Shown one piece after another: positions 26,801 through 33,828 of a stretch of 40,050 bases of DNA. Location of the stretch: contig NZ_BIMA01000062.1 in assembly GCF_004000845.1 (NCBI RefSeq), positions 1 through 40,050 of the forward strand. Direction: 5' to 3'. The notes beneath the pieces are model-generated. The model did no database searches, was not told the DNA's origin, and saw only the letters and a program-made list of their open reading frames with translations. The DNA comes from Paenibacillus koleovorans NBRC 103111. Its GTDB lineage: Bacteria; Bacillota; Bacilli; Paenibacillales; NBRC-103111. The position numbers and the translations under genes were made by a program. Within the stretch, counting starts at the first letter, position 1. Every line of letters begins with the position of its first letter.

Positions 26801-28698
26801 GCCACCATGTACTTGATGGCATTCGAGCCGCCTGTCCCGTCATGCTCCGAATAAACCCCGTTGACGACATAAGTGAAATGCGGGTCTTCCTCATCGGGGA
26901 ATACCTGGAAGGCAAATGGCCGCCGCTCCTCGTCAGTAAAGAGAGGCGTCTGGCCCAGGAGCACATTGTCAATGTACAAGGTATCCTTCGTTTCCGGCCA
27001 ACCCTTCTCCAGATCGCCATCCTCATTCAGGAAGGCATCGGCGGGAATGAACGCTATACTTCTCAGCAGCCCCCCCTCGCCGGCCAGCTTCGCCTTCAGG
27101 GTCGATACCGGGATCGCCACCGTCTCGAAGCCATCGGTCAAGTCGATCTGGAACGAGACAGCCTTGTAAACGGCGTCGTATACGGCTTGTCCATCCGTTA
27201 TCTCCACGTTGAACAGCGCTTTGAGACGCATCGTCTCGCCTCTGGCGGCCGCGAATGCGCCGAGGTCGAACGCGCCGCTCGCGTCGCGTAATTGCGAAGC
27301 CAAATGCTTGGCGTACTCCCTGTCGACCGAATGCCCTGCAGCGTCGTCATGCCAGGCAGCCGCCGCCTGGATGAGCGGGGAACCGGCGACCGGCCGGAAA
27401 TCCTGTTCGAGCTCATTGGCGAAGCCGGGCGATTGTCCCGTTATCGTATGGACATGCGTCACCGTACCGCCCGTGTCGGAGTCAATATCCGCATAGCCGG
27501 AACTGATCCAGTTGTTGAACAGATTCGCCGTGCCCGTCTCGTCGATGAGCGACAGGCTGGAGTCGGGCTTGGCCTTGTAGAACACATTATTGCGTACGTC
27601 CGCCGTCTCCGAATCGGTTGACAATCGCATAATCGTCGTCTTGTCCGAACGATTCGAGACAAAGGTATTGTTATAGAGATACAGCTTGCCTTTCCGGTAA
27701 AGCGACTCTTCTCCATTGTCGCCGCCATAGTGGAGAAATTGCGGATTTTTCGCATTGTCCGGCTTTATCAGCACATTTCCGTAGACGAAGGTTTGCCTGT
27801 ACCCGGGATCGTTGGTGATGTTCGCCGTGTCGTCTCCCTCCACCAGGTCCAGTTGGCGGTTGCCCCCTTCGATCCAGTTGTACCGGATGACCGTGCCGGA
27901 GGATCGATCCTTCAAATTGTTGCCGCTGCAGCCGGCGCAGAGCTCGCCCAGACGATTGTACTGGAAAGTAATGCCGATGGCCTCCGTGTAGATGTTGTGT
28001 TCGTAAATACTTCCGCTGTTGCCGTTGCCGTAAATGTAGTTCTTCTCGACCAGAATGTTGCGGGAAACCCCCGCATCCGAGCTGGCTACGAAAAATCCGT
28101 TGCCGCTGTCGGTCAATATGTTGTTTCGAATAATCAGATTTTCCCCATACTCGATAAATATCGGAGAAGCGTTTTTCACGTAGCTCTTCGCCGCACCGGT
28201 GGAATCCTTGTAAGGATTGCTGAGCCTCGCTCCGCGAATCTCCAAGTTTTCGATCGTGATGTATTTCGGCAAATTGCCGGAGGCCGGGTCCGAAGCGCTG
28301 CCCGCAAATCGGGCGCCTCCAATTTTGATAATGGAGCGATTGTCGTTCCAGAAACTGAGACCGGTTCGAGTAGTGGCGCCATTGCCGTCAATCACGGGCA
28401 GTTCGCCATTCGGCCCGGGAACGCCGGATACGGTAATCGGGGCATCGGCTGTGCCCTGGCGTGAAATGACGAACTTCTCCTTGTATGGCTGCGATCTCCA
28501 ATGAATCAGGACCGTATCTCCGGGATTCAAGCTTTCCCAGGGCACGTCCCCGATGGCGGAATACGCCTGGCCCGGACCTACTTCATAAGTAGCGCCGGCT
28601 GCAGCCGATGCGTGACGGGGCTGACCCGCCGCCGGAATGATGCCGCCAAGGACGAGTGCAATAACAAGCAAAATAAGTGGAGCCTTTGTTCTCAACAA
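23818..28698 (-). CDS. Giant secreted double beta-helix protein with three C-terminal SLH domains
   Basis: About 1626 residues. The signal peptide is directly after the proposed start (LLRTKAPLILLVIALVLGG, cleavage near ASA). Two paralogous right-handed beta-helix modules follow, each beginning with GPGxAYxxIG, PYKEK and GVPGPNGELPxIDG, and each full of NNxIxxNGNG turns; they resemble PL6-type lyases. A beta domain lies between them and a Pro-rich linker follows. The C-terminus has three SLH domains (AFQDVEAVSKWAGRAIE, FTDVNENDWFRPYVAAA, YADAGQLDASLRDSVAL), which bind secondary cell-wall polymer, so the enzyme is displayed on the cell surface. TTG 28698 is chosen because the signal peptide starts there and AGGAGGGG lies 12 bases upstream; the frame is open to ATG 28806, which would add 36 unlikely residues. 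Polysaccharide lyase or hydrolase activity is inferred from fold and context. Confidence 0.85.
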   Translation of the reverse strand: MLRTKAPLILLVIALVLGGIIPAAGQPRHASAAAGATYEVGPGQAYSAIGDVPWESLNPGDTVLIHWRSQPYKEKFVISRQGTADAPITVSGVPGPNGELPVIDGNGATTRTGLSFWNDNRSIIKIGGARFAGSASDPASGNLPKYITIENLEIRGARLSNPYKDSTGAAKSYVKNASPIFIEYGENLIIRNNILTDSGNGFFVASSDAGVSRNILVEKNYIYGNGNSGSIYEHNIYTEAIGITFQYNRLGELCAGCSGNNLKDRSSGTVIRYNWIEGGNRQLDLVEGDDTANITNDPGYRQTFVYGNVLIKPDNAKNPQFLHYGGDNGEESLYRKGKLYLYNNTFVSNRSDKTTIMRLSTDSETADVRNNVFYKAKPDSSLSLIDETGTANLFNNWISSGYADIDSDTGGTVTHVHTITGQSPGFANELEQDFRPVAGSPLIQAAAAWHDDAAGHSVDREYAKHLASQLRDASGAFDLGAFAAARGETMRLKALFNVEITDGQAVYDAVYKAVSFQIDLTDGFETVAIPVSTLKAKLAGEGGLLRSIAFIPADAFLNEDGDLEKGWPETKDTLYIDNVLLGQTPLFTDEERRPFAFQVFPDEEDPHFTYVVNGVYSEHDGTGGSNAIKYMVAGGAGAAWMVYDSPIDLNGYAGTEMLTFSIDLANSPMEAWTPPPPVPQPGVNDAPPPTVEIGPGKAYESIGSFAWENLQAGDVVYIYYRPEPYKEKIGLFAQGTSERPIIIHGVPGPNGELPRIDGSLATTRTANPIPNQNRSLVRIGSGSKPAKHIVFENFEVYNAHTSQSYTTNTGTAKYANSATGIWIDNGENITIRNNKIHSNGNGIFGTSYMDPAYQFDYVSKNILIQGNTIYGNGNANRMFEHNSYIAASGTIYENNYYGVLRDGSQGYGLKDRGAGTVIRNNWIEGGRRQISLDDSEDTPRLFFDPRYNDAFVYSNMLVERDHLFDTWGDDEIISFGGDHVNIPDRNGTLYFYNNTIVTYRQNRIYGENGVPGLKNPGRIEHTTLFYLGSDLKKVDARNNVFHAAGEDPAPLVVIDDPMGVVDLKNNWFTEGYHINFTGPPKSIHSETGTITGRDPGLIDVSLDVQNYWPKSSSPLVNAAAALPDSHAGLIGRQYVKHAASEPRPSSDRMDIGAAEYVPGPTPSPTPVGPPASGESDPPPSGPVVLQPPAELPVPESEALLALPGKLSGLLPGGSASNSGTQQAAAWVADAIREAGTIDMSAAVSIARDEAVPVIDPAKLEAHFKQARKAADQANGILRQALPDAAPVKTVATLDLGSLAVSSARIPLPLALLRSAADNGVDAIAVKVNGVSLTVGLDQLTGDTTVGISVQQPTGTNSPASAVRASDIYRFEFTTGGQKIESFQKPVEVRIPIRSTTGLDTQRLVLAKLDDGQVVLKGGMYDAGSGEFRALNKSFSTYAVLENRVAFQDVEAVSKWAGRAIEVTAAKGIVEGRAESAFYPNAEVTRAEFAKLLVQAFGLADASASESFTDVNENDWFRPYVAAAVQAGIVRGRTDSLFEPNAAITRAEMAAMAARALAAAKAYKPASASVLAAYADAGQLDASLRDSVALAVAEGILTGRENGLLAPSANSTRAEAAVVIYRMLEKL

Positions 28699-29022
28699 TG
28701 TCTCAACCGTCCCCTCCTGAAAAGTAGTGGAAGCCCTTACGGGACTGCCTGGCTCTGTCCCGCCTGCTCTTCCATTACTATAAGGAGGGAGGCTGCATTC
28801 TCCCATCGCTACTTTTTGTCATCCTTCTTAAAAAATGAATAATCCAACAAATTAACCAATTTCGAAAAAAAGGAAGAATGGCTTGGATATAGGAGGGAGG
28901 AGAGTGTAAACCAAAGCACAGCACCCAGGAAGCCGACATGTGCTTGAGTTTATGGTTGAGGGGGTCCCATCAGGAAGCGTCGAAGAACCGCAGCTCCGGC
29001 CTGGGGAGCAGCCCTGGAGCCG

Positions 29023-29055
29023 ACAAAAGAAGAGCCTTGCAACAAGGCTCTTCTT
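29023..29055 (-). terminator. Terminator of the fucosidase gene
   Basis: A 13-bp perfect stem, AAGAAGAGCCTTG (29027-29039) with CAAGGCTCTTCTT (29043-29055) and a CAA loop. On the minus strand it is followed by TTTTGTCG. The rest of the gap 28699-29022 holds the leader of the beta-helix gene and shows no other feature. Confidence 0.85.
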
Positions 29056-29084
29056 CGGGTAAAGGACCGGTTGTCCTTCGTCGG

Positions 29085-30797
29085 TCAATTGACCTGGATA
29101 TAGTCCAGATGAGCATGGTAATTGCTCGAATTCGGATTTTTCGTATGCGTCACCACTACCTTGATCGTGTGCGAGCCGGCGCCGAGGCTCTGATTGTCGT
29201 AGGCAAGCACTTGATGCTGGCCGGAAGCGGCGTAGGAATCGTACGTGAGCACCTTCACGCCGTCGACGTAGACATCGAATTTCCCCGCGCTCGGTCCTTT
29301 CTGCGTAAACAGCTTGACGCCCTTCCCGGTGAACGTGTACTCGGCGTAGTCGTTCAGCGTATTGCTATGCGATATCGTACCGCCGTAGCTTGATGCCCGG
29401 GCGACATGGCTCCAACTGCCGCTGTACGTGATCGCGCTGTTCGTATCGTCCACGATTGTGCTTGCCGGCGGAAGCGGCGGGTTCGTCGACACCTCGATCA
29501 AGTCGATATTGCAGTTGTTGTTCGAGGCGTTCGGATTTTTGTTGCCGGTGACGACCATTTTGATCGTGTGTGGGCCGTTGGAGAGCGAGGTCGTCTCGTA
29601 AGCCACCACATTGAAAACGTTCGAGCTCGCGTATGAGTCGAAGGTCGTCACCTTCGTCCCGTCAATGTAGACGTCGAAAATACCGCCGGCCGGCGCTTTT
29701 TTCGTGATCAGCCGCACGCCTGTCCCGGTGAATGTGTATTCGGCATAGGCGTTCGTCTGGTTGCTGTTGCGGCCCGTGCTTTTGTAATAGCTGGAATTCG
29801 TATTGTCGGCCCATGTACCGCTGTACGTGATGGAGGTGCTGCGGTCGTCGGTTTGCTTCCAGCGGAGATACGATCCGATATCCTTCATAAGTTGAATGCC
29901 GGCAGGCGAAATTTTGCCGTTCGGTCCCGGGGGAATGCTGATCGCGAAGGAGGTAAAGCGTTTGTTGTAATAGCGGATGCGGTTCGCTACATATTCCGGA
30001 TCGTTCCATGGCGCGGCAGGCTGCTCATTGTCCGTCCAGGACCAGTATGCGTCGTAGGCCGTCCATGCTTCTTCCCAAGGATGGGCGTTGCCGACGGGCG
30101 GATCGCCTTGAACGAGCTCATGGAGGCGGACATCGGTAATGCCGAACTTGTCGTTATCGTGGAACATGACGAGCGTGTCGGGTTGAATCGATTTCACGTG
30201 AGTTTTCAGTTCATTGGCTTGCGCTACCGTCAGGGCCTTCGCATGATCGAACCAGATCGCGATGACTTCGCCATAGTTGGTGAGCAGCTCGGTCAGCTGA
30301 TTTTTGGCGAAGGCGGTGTATGTGGCGTTGCCGGTCACCCCTCCGGGGAAATGGTAGCGGTCATCGGAGTTGAAATAGATGGCGAACTTCAGACCGTATT
30401 GCGCCGCGGAATCGGCCATCATCCGGACAAGATCGACGTTCGGGACCGAACTCGTGGCGATATCGTAGGTCGTGTAGGCACTGTCCCAAGCCGCCCAGCC
30501 GTAGCGGTGCTTGGCGACCGCGATGACGTAAGTCATGCCGGCGTCCTTGGCGGCCGCCATCCACTGGTCGACGTCGAGATCGGTTGGCGCGAAGAGCGAG
30601 GAAGGGAAGTTGGCCGGATTGCCTTGCCCGCCGGTTGTACCCGTATAAGTATTTAATCCATAATGCGGAAAAAATCCGAACCCGAGATCGACATATTCAT
30701 CGGGTGTTACCGCTTTGGTGCTGGCAGGGTTGGCGCAAAATGCCAGAGCTGCCAGAAACGCCAAAACGGCGAAAAATGTCCATCGATGCTTGCTCAT
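29085..30797 (-). CDS. Secreted GH29-type alpha-L-fucosidase with two tandem C-terminal beta repeats
   Basis: Extracellular hydrolase that would release alpha-L-fucose or a related sugar. Signal peptide at about residues 1-29 (AFLAALAF core, end near ASTKA). The catalytic barrel shows GFGFFPHYGLNTYTG (compare FGMFIHWG), VIAVAKHRYGWAAWDS (substrate-binding KHHDGF equivalent), VIAIWFDHA with the expected nucleophile Asp, and LHELVQGDPP. After about residue 320 come two repeats of about 115 residues, each with SITYSGTW or AITYSGSW, YAEYTFTGxGVxL, FDVYxDGxKV and a closing NIDLIEV or HLDYIQV, probably carbohydrate-binding. ATG 30797 has GGAGGT 7 bases upstream. The catalytic motifs are diverged from classic fucosidases, so the exact sugar is uncertain. 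Transcription probably starts near 31132, giving a leader of over 300 nt. Confidence 0.75.
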   Translation of the reverse strand: MSKHRWTFFAVLAFLAALAFCANPASTKAVTPDEYVDLGFGFFPHYGLNTYTGTTGGQGNPANFPSSLFAPTDLDVDQWMAAAKDAGMTYVIAVAKHRYGWAAWDSAYTTYDIATSSVPNVDLVRMMADSAAQYGLKFAIYFNSDDRYHFPGGVTGNATYTAFAKNQLTELLTNYGEVIAIWFDHAKALTVAQANELKTHVKSIQPDTLVMFHDNDKFGITDVRLHELVQGDPPVGNAHPWEEAWTAYDAYWSWTDNEQPAAPWNDPEYVANRIRYYNKRFTSFAISIPPGPNGKISPAGIQLMKDIGSYLRWKQTDDRSTSITYSGTWADNTNSSYYKSTGRNSNQTNAYAEYTFTGTGVRLITKKAPAGGIFDVYIDGTKVTTFDSYASSNVFNVVAYETTSLSNGPHTIKMVVTGNKNPNASNNNCNIDLIEVSTNPPLPPASTIVDDTNSAITYSGSWSHVARASSYGGTISHSNTLNDYAEYTFTGKGVKLFTQKGPSAGKFDVYVDGVKVLTYDSYAASGQHQVLAYDNQSLGAGSHTIKVVVTHTKNPNSSNYHAHLDYIQVN

Positions 30798-30911
30798 TCA
30801 TCATAACCTCCTTCAAGATGATGGTTTCATGAAAAGTCGCGTCGACTGCTCCGCCTCCGAATCCGATTTTTAGTTGGGTGTTTACTAGTGTTTGTTGCCG
30901 AGGGCTTTTTG

Positions 30912-30925
30912 TGAAACCGCTTTCA
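30912..30925 (-). promoter_or_regulatory. Perfect cre box upstream of the fucosidase gene
   Basis: TGAAACCGCTTTCA fits TGWAANCGNTNWCA at all 14 positions. It lies about 115 bases before the fucosidase start and well downstream of the predicted transcription start, so repression would be by blocking elongation. Confidence 0.75.
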
Positions 30926-31113
30926 TATTTGAGAAATACACAACTTCTCCCGCCTGCTCCTACTCCCCTGTCCTCATAGAGGGACTTGAGCCGATACTTC
31001 TCCTGCCGGAAGAAGCTCCCTTGAAATTCGCCGCACGTGTGCCACAGCCCAGGAATGGACTGTTTCACCGTCACTTGTCCCTCCCTTCCTCACATTTCGG
31101 CATTATTTCTTGG

Positions 31114-31142
31114 TTATTTAGTATATTACTCATACTAAATAA
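31114..31142. promoter_or_regulatory. Palindromic operator, probably for the ROK regulator
   Basis: TTATTTAGTAT (31114-31124) and ATACTAAATAA (31132-31142) form a perfect 11-bp inverted repeat with a 7-base centre. It overlaps the -10 of the minus-strand promoter for the fucosidase gene. A near copy stands in the same position relative to the promoter at 39529-39555. AT-rich palindromes of this size are normal for ROK-family repressors such as XylR. Confidence 0.75.
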
Positions 31143-31167
31143 TAGGATGTAATACAGTCGTTGTCAA
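31139..31167 (-). promoter_or_regulatory. Promoter of the fucosidase gene
   Basis: On the minus strand: TTGACA (31167-31162), a 17-base spacer and TATTAT (31144-31139). The -35 is perfect and the -10 matches 5 of 6. The -10 overlaps the palindromic operator. Confidence 0.75.
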
Positions 31168-31187
31168 GGCAAGACAAGGATAATATT

Positions 31188-31216
31188 TTGACAATGTTGA
31201 TTATTTTGTATATTAT
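31188..31216 (+). promoter_or_regulatory. Promoter of the ROK regulator gene
   Basis: TTGACA (31188-31193), a 17-base spacer and TATTAT (31211-31216), about 50 bases before the ATG. It does not overlap the palindrome, so autoregulation, if any, would act from upstream. Confidence 0.75.
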
Positions 31217-31267
31217 TAATATTATTTGTGCGGAACTTATCCTGCCGACAGTAAGGTTGTGTAGACG

Positions 31268-32455
31268 ATGCATTCCAAGGGATCGATCGGCAATTTGGAT
31301 TTGGTGAAGAAGATCAATATGGATCATACGATCAAGGCGCTGCTGAAGCACCGCCCCATCTCCCGGGCACGAATCGCCGCTCTGACCGGTCTGAACAAGA
31401 TGACGGTTTCGAGCTGTGTGGACTTGTATTTGCAGAAGGGCATCCTCGTGGAGCTAGGCACGACAGGCACGTCGAGAGGCCGCCCTCCTACATTGATCGA
31501 CATCCAGGAATCGGCGGGCATCTGCGTCGGCGTGGACGTCGATATTAACCAGTTCACCGTGCTCGTGACGAATTTGTCCGGCAAAATCGTCGACAACATG
31601 ACTTACCCGCACACGTCGAAGGATCCCCATGTGTTCGTGCGGACACTCTCCGGAATATTGGCCGATCTGCAGACCGCACACGCTCATCGGCTGCTGGGCA
31701 TTGTCGGGGTGGGGGTATCGATTCAAGGGTATTACAACTTGCGGACCCAAGTCGTGGACTATAGCGCGAACCTTCAGGAATGGAACGGCTTCCCGCTGCT
31801 CGAGGAGCTGTCGCGGCGAGATCCGTCGCTGCCGATCTACATCCATCCTGCTCCGTATGCCGGGGCGATGGGCGAGATCCACTTCGGCCGGGCGAAGTCG
31901 GCGGAGCATCTGGCGTATGTAACGAGCTCCTGGGGGTTGTCGGTCGGGGTGTACAATCACGGCGAGCTGTTCACCGGCTCGACGGGGTCGGCTGGCCGGC
32001 TCGGGCATTCGACCATCCACATGAACGGCAAGAAATGCACCTGCGGCAGCCGCGGCTGCTGGGAGATGTACGCCTCGGTGAAGGCGCTCTACGAGCTGCT
32101 CGAGACGACGCCGCAGGAGAAGCCGTTCGCCTCGATCATCGACGGGCTGCGCGGCGGCGATGCGAAGGTGGCTAGCGCCGTGCATGAGTTGGGCCACTAT
32201 CAAGGCATCGGCCTCGCGAACGTCATCAACGCGTACAACCCTAAGGTGATCTGCATCGGCGGCCTGCTCGGGCTGCTCGGGCCTACGCTGGTCAACTCGA
32301 TCTGGAGCTCGCTGCGGGAGGCTATCCCGGCGCGGTTCCTCGAGCAGCTGGACATTTATTGCTCGGACTTGGGCGTGCTCGGCGTCGCGTACGGCGCGGT
32401 CTCGCTCGTCATGGAGCAGTTGCCGCAGACGATTATCGCGCATGCGCTGGCTTGA
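31268..32455 (+). CDS. ROK family transcriptional regulator (NagC/XylR type)
   Basis: Sugar-responsive DNA-binding protein, probably a repressor. N-terminal winged HTH at about residues 18-65 (PISRARIAALTGLNKMTVSS, then TGTSRGRPP), followed by a two-lobed ROK sugar-binding domain with GICVGVDVD, the LGH motif (LGHSTIHMNG) and the ROK zinc site CTCGSRGCWE (C257, C259, C264). A kinase-type catalytic DG-rich core is not required in regulators. At 395 residues it is full length. ATG 31268 is chosen because GNLDLVKKIN is the usual N-terminus of this family; the ribosome binding site is weak. It sits between the fucosidase gene and, farther off, the transporter/sulfatase operon, both of which carry the same operator-like palindrome. 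The likely inducer is a sugar released from the polymer. Confidence 0.93.
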   Translation: MHSKGSIGNLDLVKKINMDHTIKALLKHRPISRARIAALTGLNKMTVSSCVDLYLQKGILVELGTTGTSRGRPPTLIDIQESAGICVGVDVDINQFTVLVTNLSGKIVDNMTYPHTSKDPHVFVRTLSGILADLQTAHAHRLLGIVGVGVSIQGYYNLRTQVVDYSANLQEWNGFPLLEELSRRDPSLPIYIHPAPYAGAMGEIHFGRAKSAEHLAYVTSSWGLSVGVYNHGELFTGSTGSAGRLGHSTIHMNGKKCTCGSRGCWEMYASVKALYELLETTPQEKPFASIIDGLRGGDAKVASAVHELGHYQGIGLANVINAYNPKVICIGGLLGLLGPTLVNSIWSSLREAIPARFLEQLDIYCSDLGVLGVAYGAVSLVMEQLPQTIIAHALA

Positions 32456-32589
32456 AGTGGCCGGGGGAGGACTGCGGAGCGAGCGTCAGTAACGCTATGG
32501 AATCTGACGGAGGCTTACGGAGGCTTATGGAATCCCCATTTTTTCCGGAAAGTCGCTCCCTGTACCAGACTAACGCTGTCGCGACTTTT

Positions 32590-32780
32590 TCGCGGACACA
32601 GATGATCTTATTTCTGACAAAAGTAACGTTTTCGCGAGTTTGGCGGACACAGTGGACCTTATTTAGCCGTAAAGTGGCGATTTGTTCGCCTGAGGAGTCG
32701 AATAAGCGCTCGTGTGTCCTCTAAATATTCAAAACACGCTGAATGAGGCATAATAACGAATCTCCTGTCCGCTAAACCTG
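32590..32780. repeat. Cluster of GGACA-type degenerate repeats, about 51-bp spacing (locus 2)
   Basis: Forward units GCGGACACAGATGATCTTAT (32592) and GCGGACACAGTGGACCTTAT (32643) are 51 bases apart. A weaker forward unit begins near 32687. Reverse units are TGTGTCCTCTAAAT (about 32713) and AATCTCCTGTCCGCTAAA (about 32759-32776). It is the same family as 8761-8960. Most of the rest of the 32456-32885 gap is unassigned. Confidence 0.7.
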
Positions 32781-32885
32781 GCGACCCGGCATTACTCATC
32801 TGCCAGAGCTCTACATAGTCCGCCGTCGACCGTCGCATCCACCATGTAGACCCCTAGTGTCTGCCTCTTGCGGGCAGCGAACAAC

Positions 32886-32930
32886 AACAGCCTCAGGAAC
32901 GGCTAGCCGTCGCCTGAGGCTGTTTCATTT
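32886..32930. terminator. Long hairpin terminator, full copy of the 32-bp repeat
   Basis: AACAGCCTCAGG (32886-32897) pairs with CCTGAGGCTGTT (32913-32924), and the inner palindrome ACGGCTAGCCGT extends the stem. TTTCATTTT follows on the plus strand. It ends the minus-strand gene at 32953. The first 32 bases are identical to 15106-15137. Confidence 0.75.
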
Positions 32931-32952
32931 TGTGCGGGAGGGCATGCTAATT

Positions 32953-33558
32953 TCACCCGCTGAACACCTTCCAAATAAATAAAATGGTCGCCACAATCAC
33001 TATACCCGGGATCAAATGGTTAGGCACGCCGCAAACCAACAAAATCAGGACGAGTGCGGCTACTGCAATCAAATACACTCCGAACCCGCTAGAGAAAAAC
33101 TTTCCAGTCAGCGAAGAGCTTCTATTAGAAGCTGAAGCTATCATAATAGCCCAAGACACAATGTAAATAACCGAATAAAATGTTGCGAAGGCCGAGCCGC
33201 ATGCCCCCGCCAACAGCATAATGAGTGCGACGGGCAGACCAAACAATAGCGGCATTCCTAGCCAGAAAAAAAGTTTAAACGATAAACTCTCCGGAGTGTT
33301 GTCGATGGGCTCCGGTATACCTACCTGGAAGGGCCTTACCCCGTCGTCATCACCCTCTTCGCGATCGGTTATTTTCAATATGAGCAAGTAAGCGGCAACG
33401 CAAGCCGCCGCGCTCGCATCGTCTCCCTCGTATGTAGCTATCGGCCTGCCGTGCGTGTAATCCCCTTCATATACGCGTCCGTTTTCACATGTAGCTAGCG
33501 GACGACCGTATTCGGAGCTGCCCTCATAAACTCTTCCAAAACGATCAAAATTGGCTAT
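32953..33558 (-). CDS. Small membrane protein with N-terminal YEG-type repeats, probably 5'-truncated
   Basis: The coding frame runs from a stop at 33559-33561 to 32953. The upstream part encodes two repeats of GRVYEGxxxxGRPxAT, then an Ala-rich segment and an acidic stretch. Then come three or four hydrophobic helices (LFFWLGMPLLFGLPVALIML, FYSVIYIVSWAIMIA, VYLIAVAALVLILLV, VIVATILFIWKVF). No ATG, GTG or TTG occurs in frame before TTG 33387, and that TTG has no ribosome binding site and would drop the repeats. The sequence upstream on the other side of 33560 belongs to an unrelated gene remnant. I therefore read it as a gene that lost its start through rearrangement; a short TTG-started product from 33387 cannot be excluded. 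Function unknown. Confidence 0.5.
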   Translation of the reverse strand: MANFDRFGRVYEGSSEYGRPLATCENGRVYEGDYTHGRPIATYEGDDASAAACVAAYLLILKITDREEGDDDGVRPFQVGIPEPIDNTPESLSFKLFFWLGMPLLFGLPVALIMLLAGACGSAFATFYSVIYIVSWAIMIASASNRSSSLTGKFFSSGFGVYLIAVAALVLILLVCGVPNHLIPGIVIVATILFIWKVFSG

Positions 33559-33560
33559 TC

Positions 33561-33692
33561 AACAACAATTTGACGATTCCGAATGGGAAGGCGTATATTG
33601 ACAATATCAAGATCAAGGTGACTGCGGATAGTTGGTTGGAAGGTTGTCTCGCAGAAAACCCTGACCGGTTCGGTCAGGGTTTTCCTGCGTAG
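33561..33692 (+). pseudogene. 3' remnant of a secreted carbohydrate-binding-type protein gene
   Basis: The plus-strand frame reads NNNLTIPNGKAYIDNIKIKV followed by TADSW. This is very like the last strands of a carbohydrate-binding beta-sandwich (the YIDNIKIKV type). The 5' part is absent; the frame abuts the truncated minus-strand gene and runs into a terminator hairpin. It looks like debris left by a recombination at about 33545-33561. Confidence 0.35.
33655..33683. terminator. Strong bidirectional terminator hairpin
   Basis: AAAACCCTGACCG (33655-33667) and CGGTCAGGGTTTT (33671-33683) form a 13-bp perfect stem with a GTT loop. It probably belonged to the gene whose remnant precedes it. Confidence 0.8.
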
Positions 33693-33828
33693 GGGTGCAA
33701 TGGCGCAGTGCGCAACAGCGCAGGGTTGCGGTGCATGGCGCATAAATTTCCGGTATCGGGGTTACACCACGCGCACCAGTCGGTTTAAACACCAGCTGTT
33801 ACAAGATCCATGTTACTTTTCTCAACCG

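Noticed and set aside
31110-31138. Plus-strand promoter overlapping the palindrome (TTGGTT, 17 bases, TACTAA)
   Set aside because: Both hexamers are poor, and a much better plus-strand promoter exists at 31188-31216.
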